NCBI GenBank assembly: GCA_947179485.1
Contig: OX359247.1
Span: forward strand, 27,566,801-27,630,800
DNA from: Allacma fusca
Lineage: Eukaryota > Arthropoda > Collembola > Symphypleona > Sminthuridae
Reading direction: 5' to 3'
Length of the DNA: 64,000 nt
Positions 52,901 through 64,000 of this stretch are shown piece after piece. Position 1 is the stretch's first letter; each line of letters starts with the position of its first letter. The position numbers and the translations under genes were made by a program. The notes under the pieces were generated by a model. The model did not search any database, had not been told where the DNA came from, and saw only the letters and a list, made by a program, of their open reading frames with translations.

Positions 52901-55761
52901 AGTTCCCCTCTTCAGGTCATCCCAACTGCCTATTTCATTGATTAGAAGTAACCGGCCAGAAGTAGAACATACATACATACATACCCTAACAGATTACATT
53001 ACCAGCAGGGATATACCTATGACAACATATGTGAACTTTTGGAGGAGTAATTTATTGGGAAGAAATCTAGAAGTAGGAAGGATAATATAAAAAAGAACAA
53101 TTCTCCATTTGATACAAATCGTGAGAGAATAAATGGATTGACCGGAAATCAATGCATTGTTATCTGATGCAGTGCCGAGCAAATTATCATCATTATTACG
53201 TTAACAGTTAAGTAGAATTAAGCTCGCGATTTTCATGAATAACTATTGTAACAACATTAATTTACTGGTAAAAGGCGTTATCCTAGTTGGGTGGGAATTT
53301 CTGCACGAACTCAAATCATGAGAACTAAATCAACAGCTTGGAAGAAAATTGTACGTTTTATTTATTGTAAATTGAAATGAAAAGCTTGTGTATGTATCTC
53401 CTAGTATAAGCAATAGACATGGAAGCATATGTGTGAGTAAGGATTTCAATACATGTGAATTCCTATTTGTGCTCTTTGCGGCTACTGAATGACTACGGAA
53501 ATCAATGATTTCCGTACTTATATTCAGTGGGTTTAAACCACTGATTGGAATAAACATCTCTAGTTGAGCTTATGTGTATCCGTATGGTCAGAATCAGTTG
53601 CTCATCCGAGGAGAAATACGGGCGTTAGTTCTGCTTCACAAAGTGCAGGCTTAGTTTTGTAAGATTTTGGTTTAACATGTCAAGATATACTTACACTATA
53701 GGCTCAATAATACGCATTTCCTAAGGTTTGCGTACTTACTTCCAGTTGATTAATCTTGGTTCGAGAAAACTAGTCTCAGAGCAGTGCAAAATCGCCTAAG
53801 GGCCCACTATATTTGGATGTAAATTTTAGATTGAATTATTAATGGACCGCATCATTCGGGTTTTTGGGAGTTTTTAGAAACTCGGTAAATACAAAAGATT
53901 AAATCTCTTCCGAAATGAACCGAGCAAAACTGGCGTGGGCGTAAAGAGATTTTACAAACCATGTGATTGGGATTTGCATGAATTGAACGATGACTTTTCG
54001 TTCGATTGTTTCAAAATCAGATTACTTTCCATCTACTTCATGTGAAGTCTCTGCGGTTGTATTTACAAAAAGAAAAAAAGGAATTCTCAAAAAGTTCTCA
54101 TAGAGATGCTATTCTCCTAGGTCGTATTTTAACCTGGAATCAGTAATAATTAGGAAGGAAATAAAGTAAGGGCTCATTGTACATACAAACCTTTCAACTT
54201 GTCTCGTTGAGTGAGTAATTAAGAACGAATCAGATCTTCCAGATAATCGCATCTTGTCAGGGTCGTCTAATTTCTCAGTGAGAGTAGTAAGTATGTACTC
54301 ATGAGAAGTAATATAAGCATTAGAATGTAATGACAGCCTGATTTTTTTTATGAGTGTCTTAATGCCTTGAGGATTTCACCCAACAATTATCATAATTGAC
54401 CCTCCTGCCACAAGTCAAGCGTCTGACTCGCTAAATGTGACAGTTTTTCAAAAAGAAAGCCCGAGCATTGTAATTTTTACATCAACCACCGCACGTCTCC
54501 CTGACACTGTATCTCTTACTCGACCTGTCAAATCCTCAAAGGAGCTATTGATTTCATCAGGATGAGAGCCGTTTGTGCAACAGGATTCCTGTAATCATAA
54601 TAACCGTGTGGTTGCGAAAAAGTTGATTTGACTGAATAATTGAATGGAATTGACGGGGTCTGCATACAATCGGAATTTACTAATAGCTGGGAATGCTTTA
54701 TAAAATACAAAATCTTGAGAATAATAATTACTCCGAGCGAGTTCCTGCAGCGATCCTTTATGACAGTTCCTGAAATTTTACAGCAGTCATGATTTATGTC
54801 AAGACAAGTGTAAGCATCAGAGTAACTTGAGTCCCCTCGGTTACGTTAATTGACTCTCGTATGTGACTTACATTAAATCAAATTGAATTTGGCACAAGGA
54901 ACCCTAAGTTGACAGGTGCAGTGATCCATCATAGGCACATGTACGTGAAAGGTTTCCTGGGAAATTTGCATTTAACGACAGGCTCAATAATTTTTGGGAG
55001 AGGGTGAGTTTATATCCATTTTTTGGTGATTTAGATACTTTTAATGGAGAGCGAAGAAATCCTTTGGGACACTCCTATGACCCTATTGTGTAATTATGAC
55101 TGGTTGTCCATACATGTCTGGTTTTGTGAGGATAACGGAAGGAAACGAGACGGTTGTAAAGTCTGCAAAGGATAGACATGGTCATTTTGTAATGACAAGT
55201 TGTGCGTGAGTAAGTTGAACTATAGTCATTCATAAAAGAGAGCGAATGAATAATGACTGAATTATTGATGGAATTCATTGATGCTGTATAAATTGATGAG
55301 AGAGATAGTCATACCTGTGTTGGCTTTGGGTGAGTGTTATAAGACATATTATACCTATACTGTAGGATAACTTCCGTTCAATCCCAAGTGTCCGTAGGAT
55401 TGTCTTCAGGTTAATGGTTCAGTAAGGTAGGAGGAAGTCTGGAAGTTGTTACGCTTTAAAGTTGGTAAGTGATCGATATGAGTGAGCCACCTGAACATAG
55501 CCAAACAGAAGGGGTCAATGGTATACTCCTTTTGAGTGAGTTGATGGTAGCGTAATTCCTACATGATGATAACAGGCTCAATGGAAGGAGATACTGTAAT
55601 AAGTTATGAAGCTCGTCCATGTAAGACTTCAATTGTTATGCGAAGCCAGTTGTTCCTATGAGGTAAGGCCCTACTCCCAGCCAATGCATAGTCTCAAGTA
55701 AAGGAAAGAGAAAACACCATCCACCTGATGTGGGACGGAGGGAAAGTGCTGTCATTTCCAG
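52901..55761. other. No gene seen
   Basis: Sequence upstream of both the cysteine-rich exon (minus) and the 56-kb secreted-protein gene (plus). A (TACA)n run lies at 52969-52984. It may contain unrecognised upstream exons of the 52.7-kb gene. Open frames up to 75 codons have no support. Confidence 0.45.
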
Positions 55762-55769
55762 TATATAAA
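55762..55769 (+). promoter_or_regulatory. TATA box of the 56-kb secreted-protein gene
   Basis: TATATAAA. Transcription would start near 55793 (around ACATCACAATCATT). This is followed by a leader exon ending at a GTGAGA donor (55894). Confidence 0.65.
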
Positions 55770-55792
55770 CTCAGCCGGTTAGCCTATTTGAC

Positions 55793-55893
55793 ATCACAAT
55801 CATTCCCAACTCTCAACAGCAAACAACAACTTTTAGTAGCAGCCTTTTTTGAGCAAAATTTTTAAAGCAGTCAGTTTTTAAACAAATTTGAAG
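55793..55893 (+). other. Non-coding leader exon of the 56-kb secreted-protein gene
   Basis: Extends from the predicted start about 30 bp after the TATA box to a donor TTGAAG/GTGAGA. The matching acceptor GATCCACAG lies directly before the ATG at 56151, so a 257-nt intron sits in the 5' UTR. Confidence 0.6.
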
Positions 55894-56150
55894 GTGAGAA
55901 TTGGAAAAAAAATATATACAAAAAACTAAAGCTCACACAACCTCACTACATTTCGTAGTTCAAGAGCTCATAGAATTCTGAAAAGTTAATTTTTCCTCAT
56001 TCATTTTAATCCTATTGCACTTCAATTTCAGAAGAGTGCCATTAATTTTTCTAAAATCCTCTTTTGATCAATTTAAAATTTTAATAAGTGACTCACGTGA
56101 CTCTGTGCTTGAATCTTGTGTGATACGTTGTCTTTTTTGTGGATCCACAG

Positions 56151-58598
56151 ATGCAATTCCGATCTTTAGTTTTGATTGCCCTCGTCAATTTGGGCCTGGT
56201 AGCCCTCACTTCAAGTCATGGAGCCGGTCTTGGGGTTATCATTCCATTGTTGCCCATTGCCGCCATTACTGGACATGCTGGTCTGTGGGGTTCAGGATTG
56301 ACAGGTGCTGCTCTCCTTAAATTGAAGGCTGCTGCTGCTTTGGGAGCCCTCTTCGTTCTTAAACGTGGTCATGCTGGTAAGTTCAGCTTCTGCTAAAGTT
56401 CAACAATGATTGAACAAAAAAAAAACTAGTAATTACAGTTAGTTAAATACATAAACACTGAGACATTCTATGCCAGAATGGAAGTGTGATATTTGGAGGG
56501 TCCTAAAATATGAATCATTTACTGTTTATAGGAATCAATGTCCAAATCGGACACCAAGGCGAAGGCTGGGGTCAGGGAAACGGCTGGGGCTGGAGAAGAC
56601 GTCGTTCCGTCGATGAGTCGTCCAACGATGCCCGTGGTGAGACTACCGATCTTGACATGGCCCAATACGACCCATCTTTAGATGAAGTTTTGCAATACGA
56701 CCAACTTGGATGCGGTCTCCGTCTCGTCTGTGAACTTTCCGCCACTCCTGAAGGATCTCTCAGTGAAGATGAGAAGCTCATCTTGGAATTGTTCGGGTAA
56801 GATTTCCTCTCTGTAATACCTCTCTAAACTCTTCTCAGACTTGGAGGAGTCGGCTTTTCTGGTCCATCTTCAATCACTTTCTCCTAATCTTCCCTTTTGC
56901 AGCTGGTCATTAATTTGAGAAGTTATTCCCTTTTAGAACGCTCTGGCGTATCTACTCATACATACAATCGTCCATTAATGGTAATTCCACACATGACAAA
57001 AACTTGAAAGGATGGGTAGGAATCGTAGGTTTAAATAATGCACAGCATTTCAGTTTTCCTTTCTACTATTACCAATAATTATTACTTTCATTCCCGACTG
57101 TCACAATTGTCCCAACTACATACCAGCAACTGTTGAGTCCCAGACATCAATCCTTTTTTCTTTATGATTGAGCATTTAGTAACCCAAAAATTATTTCATA
57201 GCTAACAATTCAGATTACATACCATAAGCCCCATGCATGATGCATGCTCAATTACAAGGGAAAGTGTGGCTATATAGTGTAGGGCTTGTGTTTACATAGT
57301 GATTGAGATCAATAGGTGCTATAAAGATTAGAACTATGTTATGTGATTTTTTTTTTCATGTCATATAGTAATCTACTGATCATGCCCATCACCTGAGTGA
57401 TCGCGGCGTTAGGGTTTTGGCAGTACACAGAACTCAATAGGAAAGCAAAACATTAATTTGTGCATGTATAACTCGTTCAACCACTTTCGATTTCTTCCTT
57501 ACGGAACTAGTCATCTTGCCCTGAAGCCTGTAGGCACTTATTAGTATGTTTTCCCCTTCCTGATTATTTATCATATATGTAACTCTAAACTGTTCCTCTC
57601 CCTACCCTACCTACTGGGTAGTGGTCAGACTGGTTGTAGTAGCTGCTCTCTACATACATATAATTATTACAGTACATATGTAGGTACGTATACTGGGAGG
57701 GTACTCCGTGCAGCTGCAGCGGATGTGCCGCTGCACCTCCTCCCCATATAGTTTACATATGCGGCTTCTTAAAAGGGAAAGTTACCTTTTGTTTTATCGA
57801 GCTATGCTCACTCAGTCGGTCACTGAGTAATAAGTGTGTGAGAAACAACCTTTACCTTCCCCATCTTTCATAATTACTACTACCTCGCTACCATAATCTC
57901 CGCTCTCTTGGAGATCATACTAGTAGACTTTGCAGAGAAAAAAAAACATGTTTGATAGTAATTAGCGTTTTAAATATTTACTGCATGAAATCATCAGTAT
58001 GTTTCCAAGCACACGGGAGCCATTCCAATTTTATAGGAAAGCTTTAGTGTTTGTTTCTGTATCTATCTGTATGTCTTAAGCCAGCATTTTCTACAGATTA
58101 GTCAATTAACTGTGTACAGGATTTTTGCGGAGGTGTACCTCAAGTAAGCATGTACAGCTCATGTGTGATACTAACTACTACTACAATCATGTGTTGGTAT
58201 CAGTAATCCCTCATGCTTGTAAGATCCTGTGGTATAAGACGGTCTTGATAGCCTAGGATGCAGTTTTTATTTGCTCATAATTTTTTTTTGCTCTTTAAGA
58301 GCTTGATTTATGAAGGGTTGTCAGGAAAGATGCTCGAGCCAGTTCATAAATTAAGTTTGTTGGCATAATAAGGCTTAGAGAGGTGTTTAATAAGATTTTT
58401 GGATACTTTGTCCATGTATATAGACGGGACGAGAAGGCCCCCAACCCAACCAAGTCATCCCGTGGTAAATTGTCTTACTCGTATGCTGCTCTTTTGGGAG
58501 GATCTGCCAAGAGTGGCGAAACTTGCTCAAAGGTTTACGGTCGATGCCCCTACACTGGTCACCAGATCATGCAGTCTCTCCGTGATGCCAATGTCTAA
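56151..58598 (+). CDS. Secreted arthropod-type protein with four cysteines, unknown function (221 aa, 3 coding exons)
   Basis: Exons 56151-56376, 56532-56796, 58424-58598 (666 nt, in frame, intron phases 1 and 2). Residues 1-23 are a signal peptide (MQFRSLVLIALVNLGLVALT). A Gly/Ala/Leu-rich hydrophobic segment follows (24-70), then a Gly/Trp-rich stretch, a furin-type site RRRR (97-100), an acidic region, and a C-terminal domain with four cysteines: LGCGLRLVCEL (Cys136, Cys142) and GETCSKVYGRCPY (Cys198, Cys205). Two disulfides are likely. The C-terminal pattern is one I associate with uncharacterised secreted proteins of insects; no function is known to me. An upstream ATG at 56139 would lie in the leader intron. 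The second coding intron is 1.6 kb and contains a GC-rich hairpin. The gene at 5-7 kb has the same plan and intron phases. Confidence 0.86.
57708..57736. repeat. GC-rich hairpin in intron 2 of the secreted-protein gene
   Basis: GCAGCGG-ATGTG-CCGCTGC is a perfect 7-bp stem with a 5-nt loop, and the wider GTGCAGC and GGGAGG bases can also pair with GCTGCAC and CCTCCC. It is a local GC island in an AT-rich intron. Confidence 0.65.
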
Positions 58599-61500
58599 GT
58601 GACATTGTTATTATTCTAAAATAATAATCCGTTATATTTTTTATACATATCTATAGAAAAGTCCAAGCACATAATACTCTTATTTTTTTTTTATAAATAT
58701 ATAGATATATATATATTTTTTTACAAACATAGATACTTCCAGTTATAGTATTAGAAGATCCAGGAACCTTTCAGTATGACATTCACCAAAAAAACCTTTA
58801 CTTATTGCTAATTCCTACATTTTTAAACCCTTACTATAGAAATGCAAAGCAAACATTACCTCTCCACAGAATTATCCAAAGAGCAAGCTTACTATTAGTA
58901 TTTTTTTTTTGCAACAACATCCTTACTCCTTAATTGTTAAATGTTTTACGGGTGATTATTGTATTTTGTTATTTGCTTTGGCTCACAGCCTTGCACGTTT
59001 GTCCTGTATGTATACAACTGCCACAATAGAAATCTTGATTGTTTTGCTGGCTTTGTGAGAATGGAGTGATTGCCTAAATTTTTCTAATTTTTCCACCCCC
59101 CAACAAGTAAGGATGCATGTGTTCGGATGAGAGATTCCCTGTATGAACATTTTTGAGCGTTAGAGTTGAATGAATGCCTTTTGCTACCGCTACATCTACT
59201 ACTCTATCGAGCACGCTCACATGCATTTTTTTAAAAGCTGAATGAATGGATTTTGCCAAATTGTATGTCAGATATTGTGTGCAATTCATATCCTGTATAC
59301 TTGAGATTGTTCATGAGAGTTTTTGGTATGCCTGAGACTGTGGATTTGCTTGGTACCTGATCACTTTTTGGGAATATTTCTCCTCCTGTAATCAGACTGC
59401 AAAATTTTGTATACATCTGGGAATGAGAGTTTATGATACAGTTTACTTTGCATGCTTGTGGATTGGAATGTTTGTGAGCGTGAGTGTGGGAGTATAAAAA
59501 TGCATGTGGATCTGATCCGATTAAGTGTGAGTGAGTGAATGTGTATGAGTGTTTGTGTGAGAGCGAGAGAGAGAGAGAGAGGAGTGAATGTGAGAGCGAA
59601 TCTGCTAAATTGTAAAATTTTGCTGAGAAAATGTGTGAATGAGAGAGTTTGATTGTTCAGAGCAAATGTGCATGTTTGTGTTTTGACAAGCTATGTATGT
59701 AATTCGAGCAAGTAAGTATGGTTTCAATGTGTGATTGTCTTACAAAAAAAAAAGTATGATTGTTTTGCAGAAACTAAAGCCAAAAATCCAAGCGTGTAAT
59801 GTGTGAGTGCATCTAAGGTTGAGCAGGCTGGGGCTTGTACTAAAAATGTGTGAGGCTAACGTCAATCCTTCCAGGGTCAAGGGAATTGTATTCTTTTCTG
59901 GGAGCTTGTTGGCAATGGCTGGAATGAGCTACAATTTCTCAAATATTGTGAATTAATATGTGCCATTTTATAAATGTTTATTTCTCAGGAAACTTATGAG
60001 TATTGCTCTTGGGTTTCAAATTGTTTTCAACAATTTAATACAACTTTTTGGAGTAATCCCCTTAAGCTTTGGAAATCTCGGCTAGCCCGGCTATCCTCAA
60101 CCTTGGACTCTCGCACTTCAACACGATTGGCATCAACAAACCCAAACTATCGAGCTCAATAATAATTTTAATAGTAAGAACCCCCTGTCGTTTCAGCTCT
60201 GTTCCTCACCTGGTGTGAGCTTTGCTTGAAATGTGTATGTACTAGTCAGCCATTGTAAGTTCTAAAAATTTATGTGGGAGTACTTTGATTTCTCTTGAGC
60301 GACAGTACTTCCGAAATGGTGGTGAAGAGGCTAATTGGCTAAGAGTACAATTGTGTTTTGTGTGAATTTTGTATGATTGGGAATGAGTGATTGTCAAATT
60401 CATCACTGTAGCCTTAGATTGTGTGAAGAGATTAATTGTCATAGTTTTATTGAATGAGTGCGTGTCTGAACATTTTGTATGAATGGAGTAGCAGGGTATG
60501 AATGTCTTACGAATGCATTTCCCGAGTGTCAGTATATGCCTTGTGCGTCAGTTTTTTGTTTTTCAAAATCTTTTTTTTTTCTAGAAATATGTAAAATTAT
60601 CAAAATGATTTGACTCAAATTGCAAATTTAAAATTGATTTCAAATGGTAAAAATAAACTACATATGCCTTTTATACACATAACTCACTATTATTGTTCAT
60701 ACTCATCTTATTTTCATTTTTACCCTAAATCCATCCTCATTGCATCCAAAATTCTTCTTTCTTAACATTGAAAATGTAACTCCATAATATTTGAATTTAA
60801 AAAAATTAACGTAGATAATCCACATACAATTTAAGTTGAACTATAAATTACTTACAAAGTTTAAGAAATCGGTATCTTTTGGGTTATTCCAGGGTTTATC
60901 ATAAGTTGCAGCTGCCATCTAACGCACAGAACTGACATTGATGGAAAACATCCGACGTTTTTGTATTTGCTACATATTTACAACCCTTCAAAGCCCTTTT
61001 CCAGGATTTTATTTTAAAACCATATTGACAAATAATTGAAAATATTATGACACACGCAGGCTATTCCTACAGATCCTGCACACACAAGGTCGAATCTTAC
61101 AAAAAGGAATCCCCTGAATGATTTTGTTGTAAAGTGGAGAAAAGCAAAACTGGAAGAGAATTGGGCTGACACAAGACACAATTGAGTTACAGAATTCTCA
61201 CGAAAGGGGTTGCGGGTAGAATTGGAAAATGTCAAGTGTGAGTGTTTGGCTCACCCGATCACTCCGTTATCTCAGGTTAACTTATTGGGAATTCAACGAG
61301 GAAGAATACAAATCCTATCAATACTTCGCAACTCACAAATCGAATTTTGTAACGTAATATTCGTATCTCGACTGACTTCAATTGAATCTGTATTATATAT
61401 TCACCCTAGTCCGGGAACCTGATAAAAACATTTCAAATTCCATACAAAGGGGAACACAGACCATACTCACGAAAATAAGTTCTGGCCCAAGTGGTTCTCA

Positions 61501-63561
61501 CCCAATGTTTCGTATCCTGAGTGTGTAATATTTGGCCTTCTACATATACCCAAGCACTCAAAATAAGGCAGGATTGCTGAATTTCAGCTGAACATTCGTA
61601 CACTTTATTATTTCATTCCACAACACTACGATAAAAAGTATTATAAAAGTTTATGATTTTTGCGATATAGTCAAAAGATATCTTTTTGCATCTAAGGATA
61701 ACATTCAAAGTCCTGCACTCTTCGGGGATTGACTATATTTAGTAACTGGATATTTGGCATTTGGGATTTTATTACTCGGAGGAAGGGATGTTAACAAGCC
61801 TGTGCCGGTCAGAACACACTGTAGGTGCTTCTATTGCTCCATCATTCAAAAAACGAAGCTATAAAAATCTGCTCTCCCTATGAGTCAAGTTGGGTTTTAG
61901 TATTCTTACCAAAAAATTTGCATGACCAGGGAAGGAGATAAGAAGTCATAAAATTTTTGTTGCATGGACAGAACAGAAAATTATTCTGACAATTGCAAAA
62001 AAAAAAACGTGAGGACAAAGAAACACATTACGGACTTCATTGTCGATACAAATGCGGAAAGGTTGGACTTCTACTCTACAATCGCGGTTGAAGTAATAAT
62101 TCAAGGGAAAGTATTATCATCGCATCCGGGGGGTTATTTACGATCAGATTTAGATTCGGGAAGGCTGACAAAAAGCTAAAAAGATGTCTTATGAGTTTAC
62201 AGAATATACTCAGTCCGGGCATTTTGTACTTTGGAGAAATCAAGTGTCCATTTTCATAGCTATTTCCCCAGAGTAGCATCCCTCACCCTCTCCGTTCATA
62301 AATGTGAGTCCTAAAATAACTAGATGCATAGTCACCATTCACAGAGCACATATATTGCACATAGGGAAAGTGAATTAATGTTTTTCAGAATAATATTTGA
62401 CTGTCTCTGAAAATAGCCCTCATCAATGAAGTCACGACGGAGTTTGAGTTATTAACTAGATTAAGACTTATTTTGAAATTAAATGAATTGTTTTTACAAA
62501 AACTGATGGTGAGTTACTTTATGACTGTGGACATCCATTTATTGTCGTACTATGACGCAAGCTGCAATCCTTTTGCCAGAAATCATTTATAGAAATGTAA
62601 AGGACGGAGGACATTTCTGAAACAGATAACTTGCATAAAGTTGTGCTTGACAGGCGGTCAACGGTACTCAGAGAGTAGAAGAAATGAAGCAATTTAGTCC
62701 CTTGAATAGAATTCTATTGGATGGTGGATATGAGGCAAGAAGAGAGGAAATTGTGTAGGTCTGCATGTTATTATGATGTGGTCCGGCCAGAACTACTCTG
62801 GAACTCAATGGGGTGTGAATATGGCATTTATTCAAAGGGTGCGATTGAACGGAACGTCTTGACTTGTTTATATATTCCGTCATATTATGTTCCAATGGAG
62901 TTCTCATAGCTTTACGTCCACACAGAATCCAATTTACTATGATTTCCTTTGCGACCCAAGTCAGAAGCAAAACACTCTCCGTGCATGACTTCCATAGAGT
63001 ACACTGTCCTGTGCACTTGCATATCCCAAAGTTTATATCAATCCTTGCAGTTTAACAAACATGATATCAAATGCATATATCAAGGGGATAAAAAACTCCT
63101 CTGATGTATGCAGAATGCATGTCAGGAGAGTGCATCAATTCGCCTCCGCTAAACCAAGTGAGTTATGTGTGGTAACGGGGAGATATCATTTCAAGCAAAA
63201 CTGAAAACTTGTATGAGCTCAAGGCTCAATAATGCATCACACACGAATTTCACTATGACCATCCGTTTTACCCCTAAAAATACTCCACAGCCTCCCGAGT
63301 CCACACTTTTCCTTCCACCCTTACCAGTCCCAGGGAATGATATGAAAATAAGTGAAAACAGCTCCAAATTGAACTGAGTGAGGGTTCTAGCATGAATTCG
63401 TATCGTTTTGAAAAAAAAAATCCAAACCATATATTTTGCATGGCATGCATGCATGAAATGGACTGTCTGAGCCTTTTCACACAGAATGATTGAAATCGAC
63501 CTCTCGACACTCGAAAATACTTCTTGTCATCTTCAGTCTCAAAGGAAAAGTCGATCTTGGG
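58599..63561. other. No gene seen (3' UTR then intergenic)
   Basis: Begins with the 3' UTR of the secreted-protein gene. 59.4-60.5 kb is rich in GTGAGTGTG/GAATG words and a (GA)n run; the rest is AT-rich. Open frames reach about 100 codons without support. Confidence 0.45.
59560..59582. repeat. (GA)n microsatellite
   Basis: About ten GA units with one interruption, inside a wider region of degenerate GTGAGTG repeats (59470-59660). Confidence 0.7.
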
Positions 63562-63570
63562 TATAAAAAG
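63562..63570 (+). promoter_or_regulatory. TATA box facing right, gene beyond the window
   Basis: TATAAAAAG in a GGGTATAAAAAGGCAAG context, a strong arthropod core-promoter match. A start near 63592 is expected. No coding exon follows within the remaining 400 bp, so this would be the leader of a gene continuing past 64000. Confidence 0.5.
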
Positions 63571-63591
63571 GCAAGCACAAAAGATCCATCG

Positions 63592-64000
63592 AGCTGAACA
63601 ATAATTCATACACCGAGTCCTCACAAAATTTGAATACCCGCACAGTTCACACGGTTTAAGATTCTCCGCCGATTTCAGGGAACAATTTAATCAGTTTCGC
63701 ATTTTTCCCATTCAAAACATTGTATTTGTAACAAAATTTAGAAATCGGTGTCGGAGTATCTAAGCACATCTCATGAATGAAATCTTCAAATCTCTGAGAT
63801 GCTCTCGAAACTCTTATTGGATAGTTTAATTACATATAACGTCTCGTGGAAGTTCAAGCGTAAAAGTTTATTTTTATTTGTAGATGCCTGTACAACACAA
63901 GGGCTCAAGAGTATTTTCGTCTTCTTGTCCAATGTTTTTCATCTCGGTAGTCTATTGTCCTAGCCCGAGCTGACTGGAAGGATAAATACAGTAGAACAGA
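63592..64000 (+). other. Possible leader of an off-window gene
   Basis: Sequence after the TATA box has no open frame longer than about 25 codons from an ATG. It may be a non-coding first exon; a weak donor (AAGC/GTAAAAG) lies near 63860. Confidence 0.3.

Noticed and set aside
63274..63624. 116-codon minus-strand frame with several cysteines
   Set aside because: Crosses a strong plus-strand TATA promoter and has irregular cysteines with no signal peptide; judged chance.

Overview
The window is arthropod-type nuclear DNA. It is AT-rich, every recognised protein gene except one short one is broken by GT..AG introns (many only 70-90 nt), and it carries an allatostatin-C neuropeptide gene, which points to an arthropod, probably a hexapod. 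I cannot name the species. All gene models were assembled by hand from splice signals and reading frame. Each multi-exon coding sequence closes in frame from ATG to stop.

Layout. 5.0-7.0 kb (minus): a three-exon gene for a small secreted protein of unknown function. 9.7-11.7 kb (minus): carnosine N-methyltransferase (CARNMT1/UPF0586). 12.6-15.7 kb (plus): MRE11 nuclease, head to head with CARNMT1. 16.6-16.9 kb (plus): a 97-residue single-pass membrane protein. 18.5-21.4 kb: transposon debris, namely a dead non-LTR reverse transcriptase cut by a 1,085-bp hAT-type element with a perfect 8-bp target duplication (itself holding a second hairpin element), then a second 872-bp hAT-type element with its own perfect 8-bp duplication. 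22.9-26.4 kb (minus): TBC1D23 in 12 coding exons. 29.4-30.9 kb (plus): a CCDC93-like coiled-coil protein lacking the usual N-terminal half. 34.4-39.3 kb (minus): allatostatin-C precursor, two exons split by a 4.5-kb intron that holds an 859-bp terminal-inverted-repeat element with five plus five subterminal repeats. 39.8-52.6 kb: no gene supported. 52.7-52.9 kb (minus): a probable cysteine-rich terminal exon. 55.8-58.6 kb (plus): a second small secreted protein with a TATA promoter. About 63.56 kb: a TATA-type core promoter facing off the right edge.

How the genes relate. CARNMT1 and MRE11 share an upstream region but have no known common pathway. TBC1D23 and CCDC93 are divergent neighbours, and both families act around the WASH/FAM21 endosomal machinery (TBC1D23 in endosome-to-Golgi capture, CCDC93 in the Commander/CCC complex). 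The two small secreted proteins share domain order and intron phases (1 then 2) and may belong to one arthropod family. I found no clearly new multi-gene system. The most unusual items are the symmetric repeat-bearing element in the allatostatin-C intron, the altered allatostatin-C peptide, the N-terminally short CCDC93 gene and the pair of secreted-protein genes.
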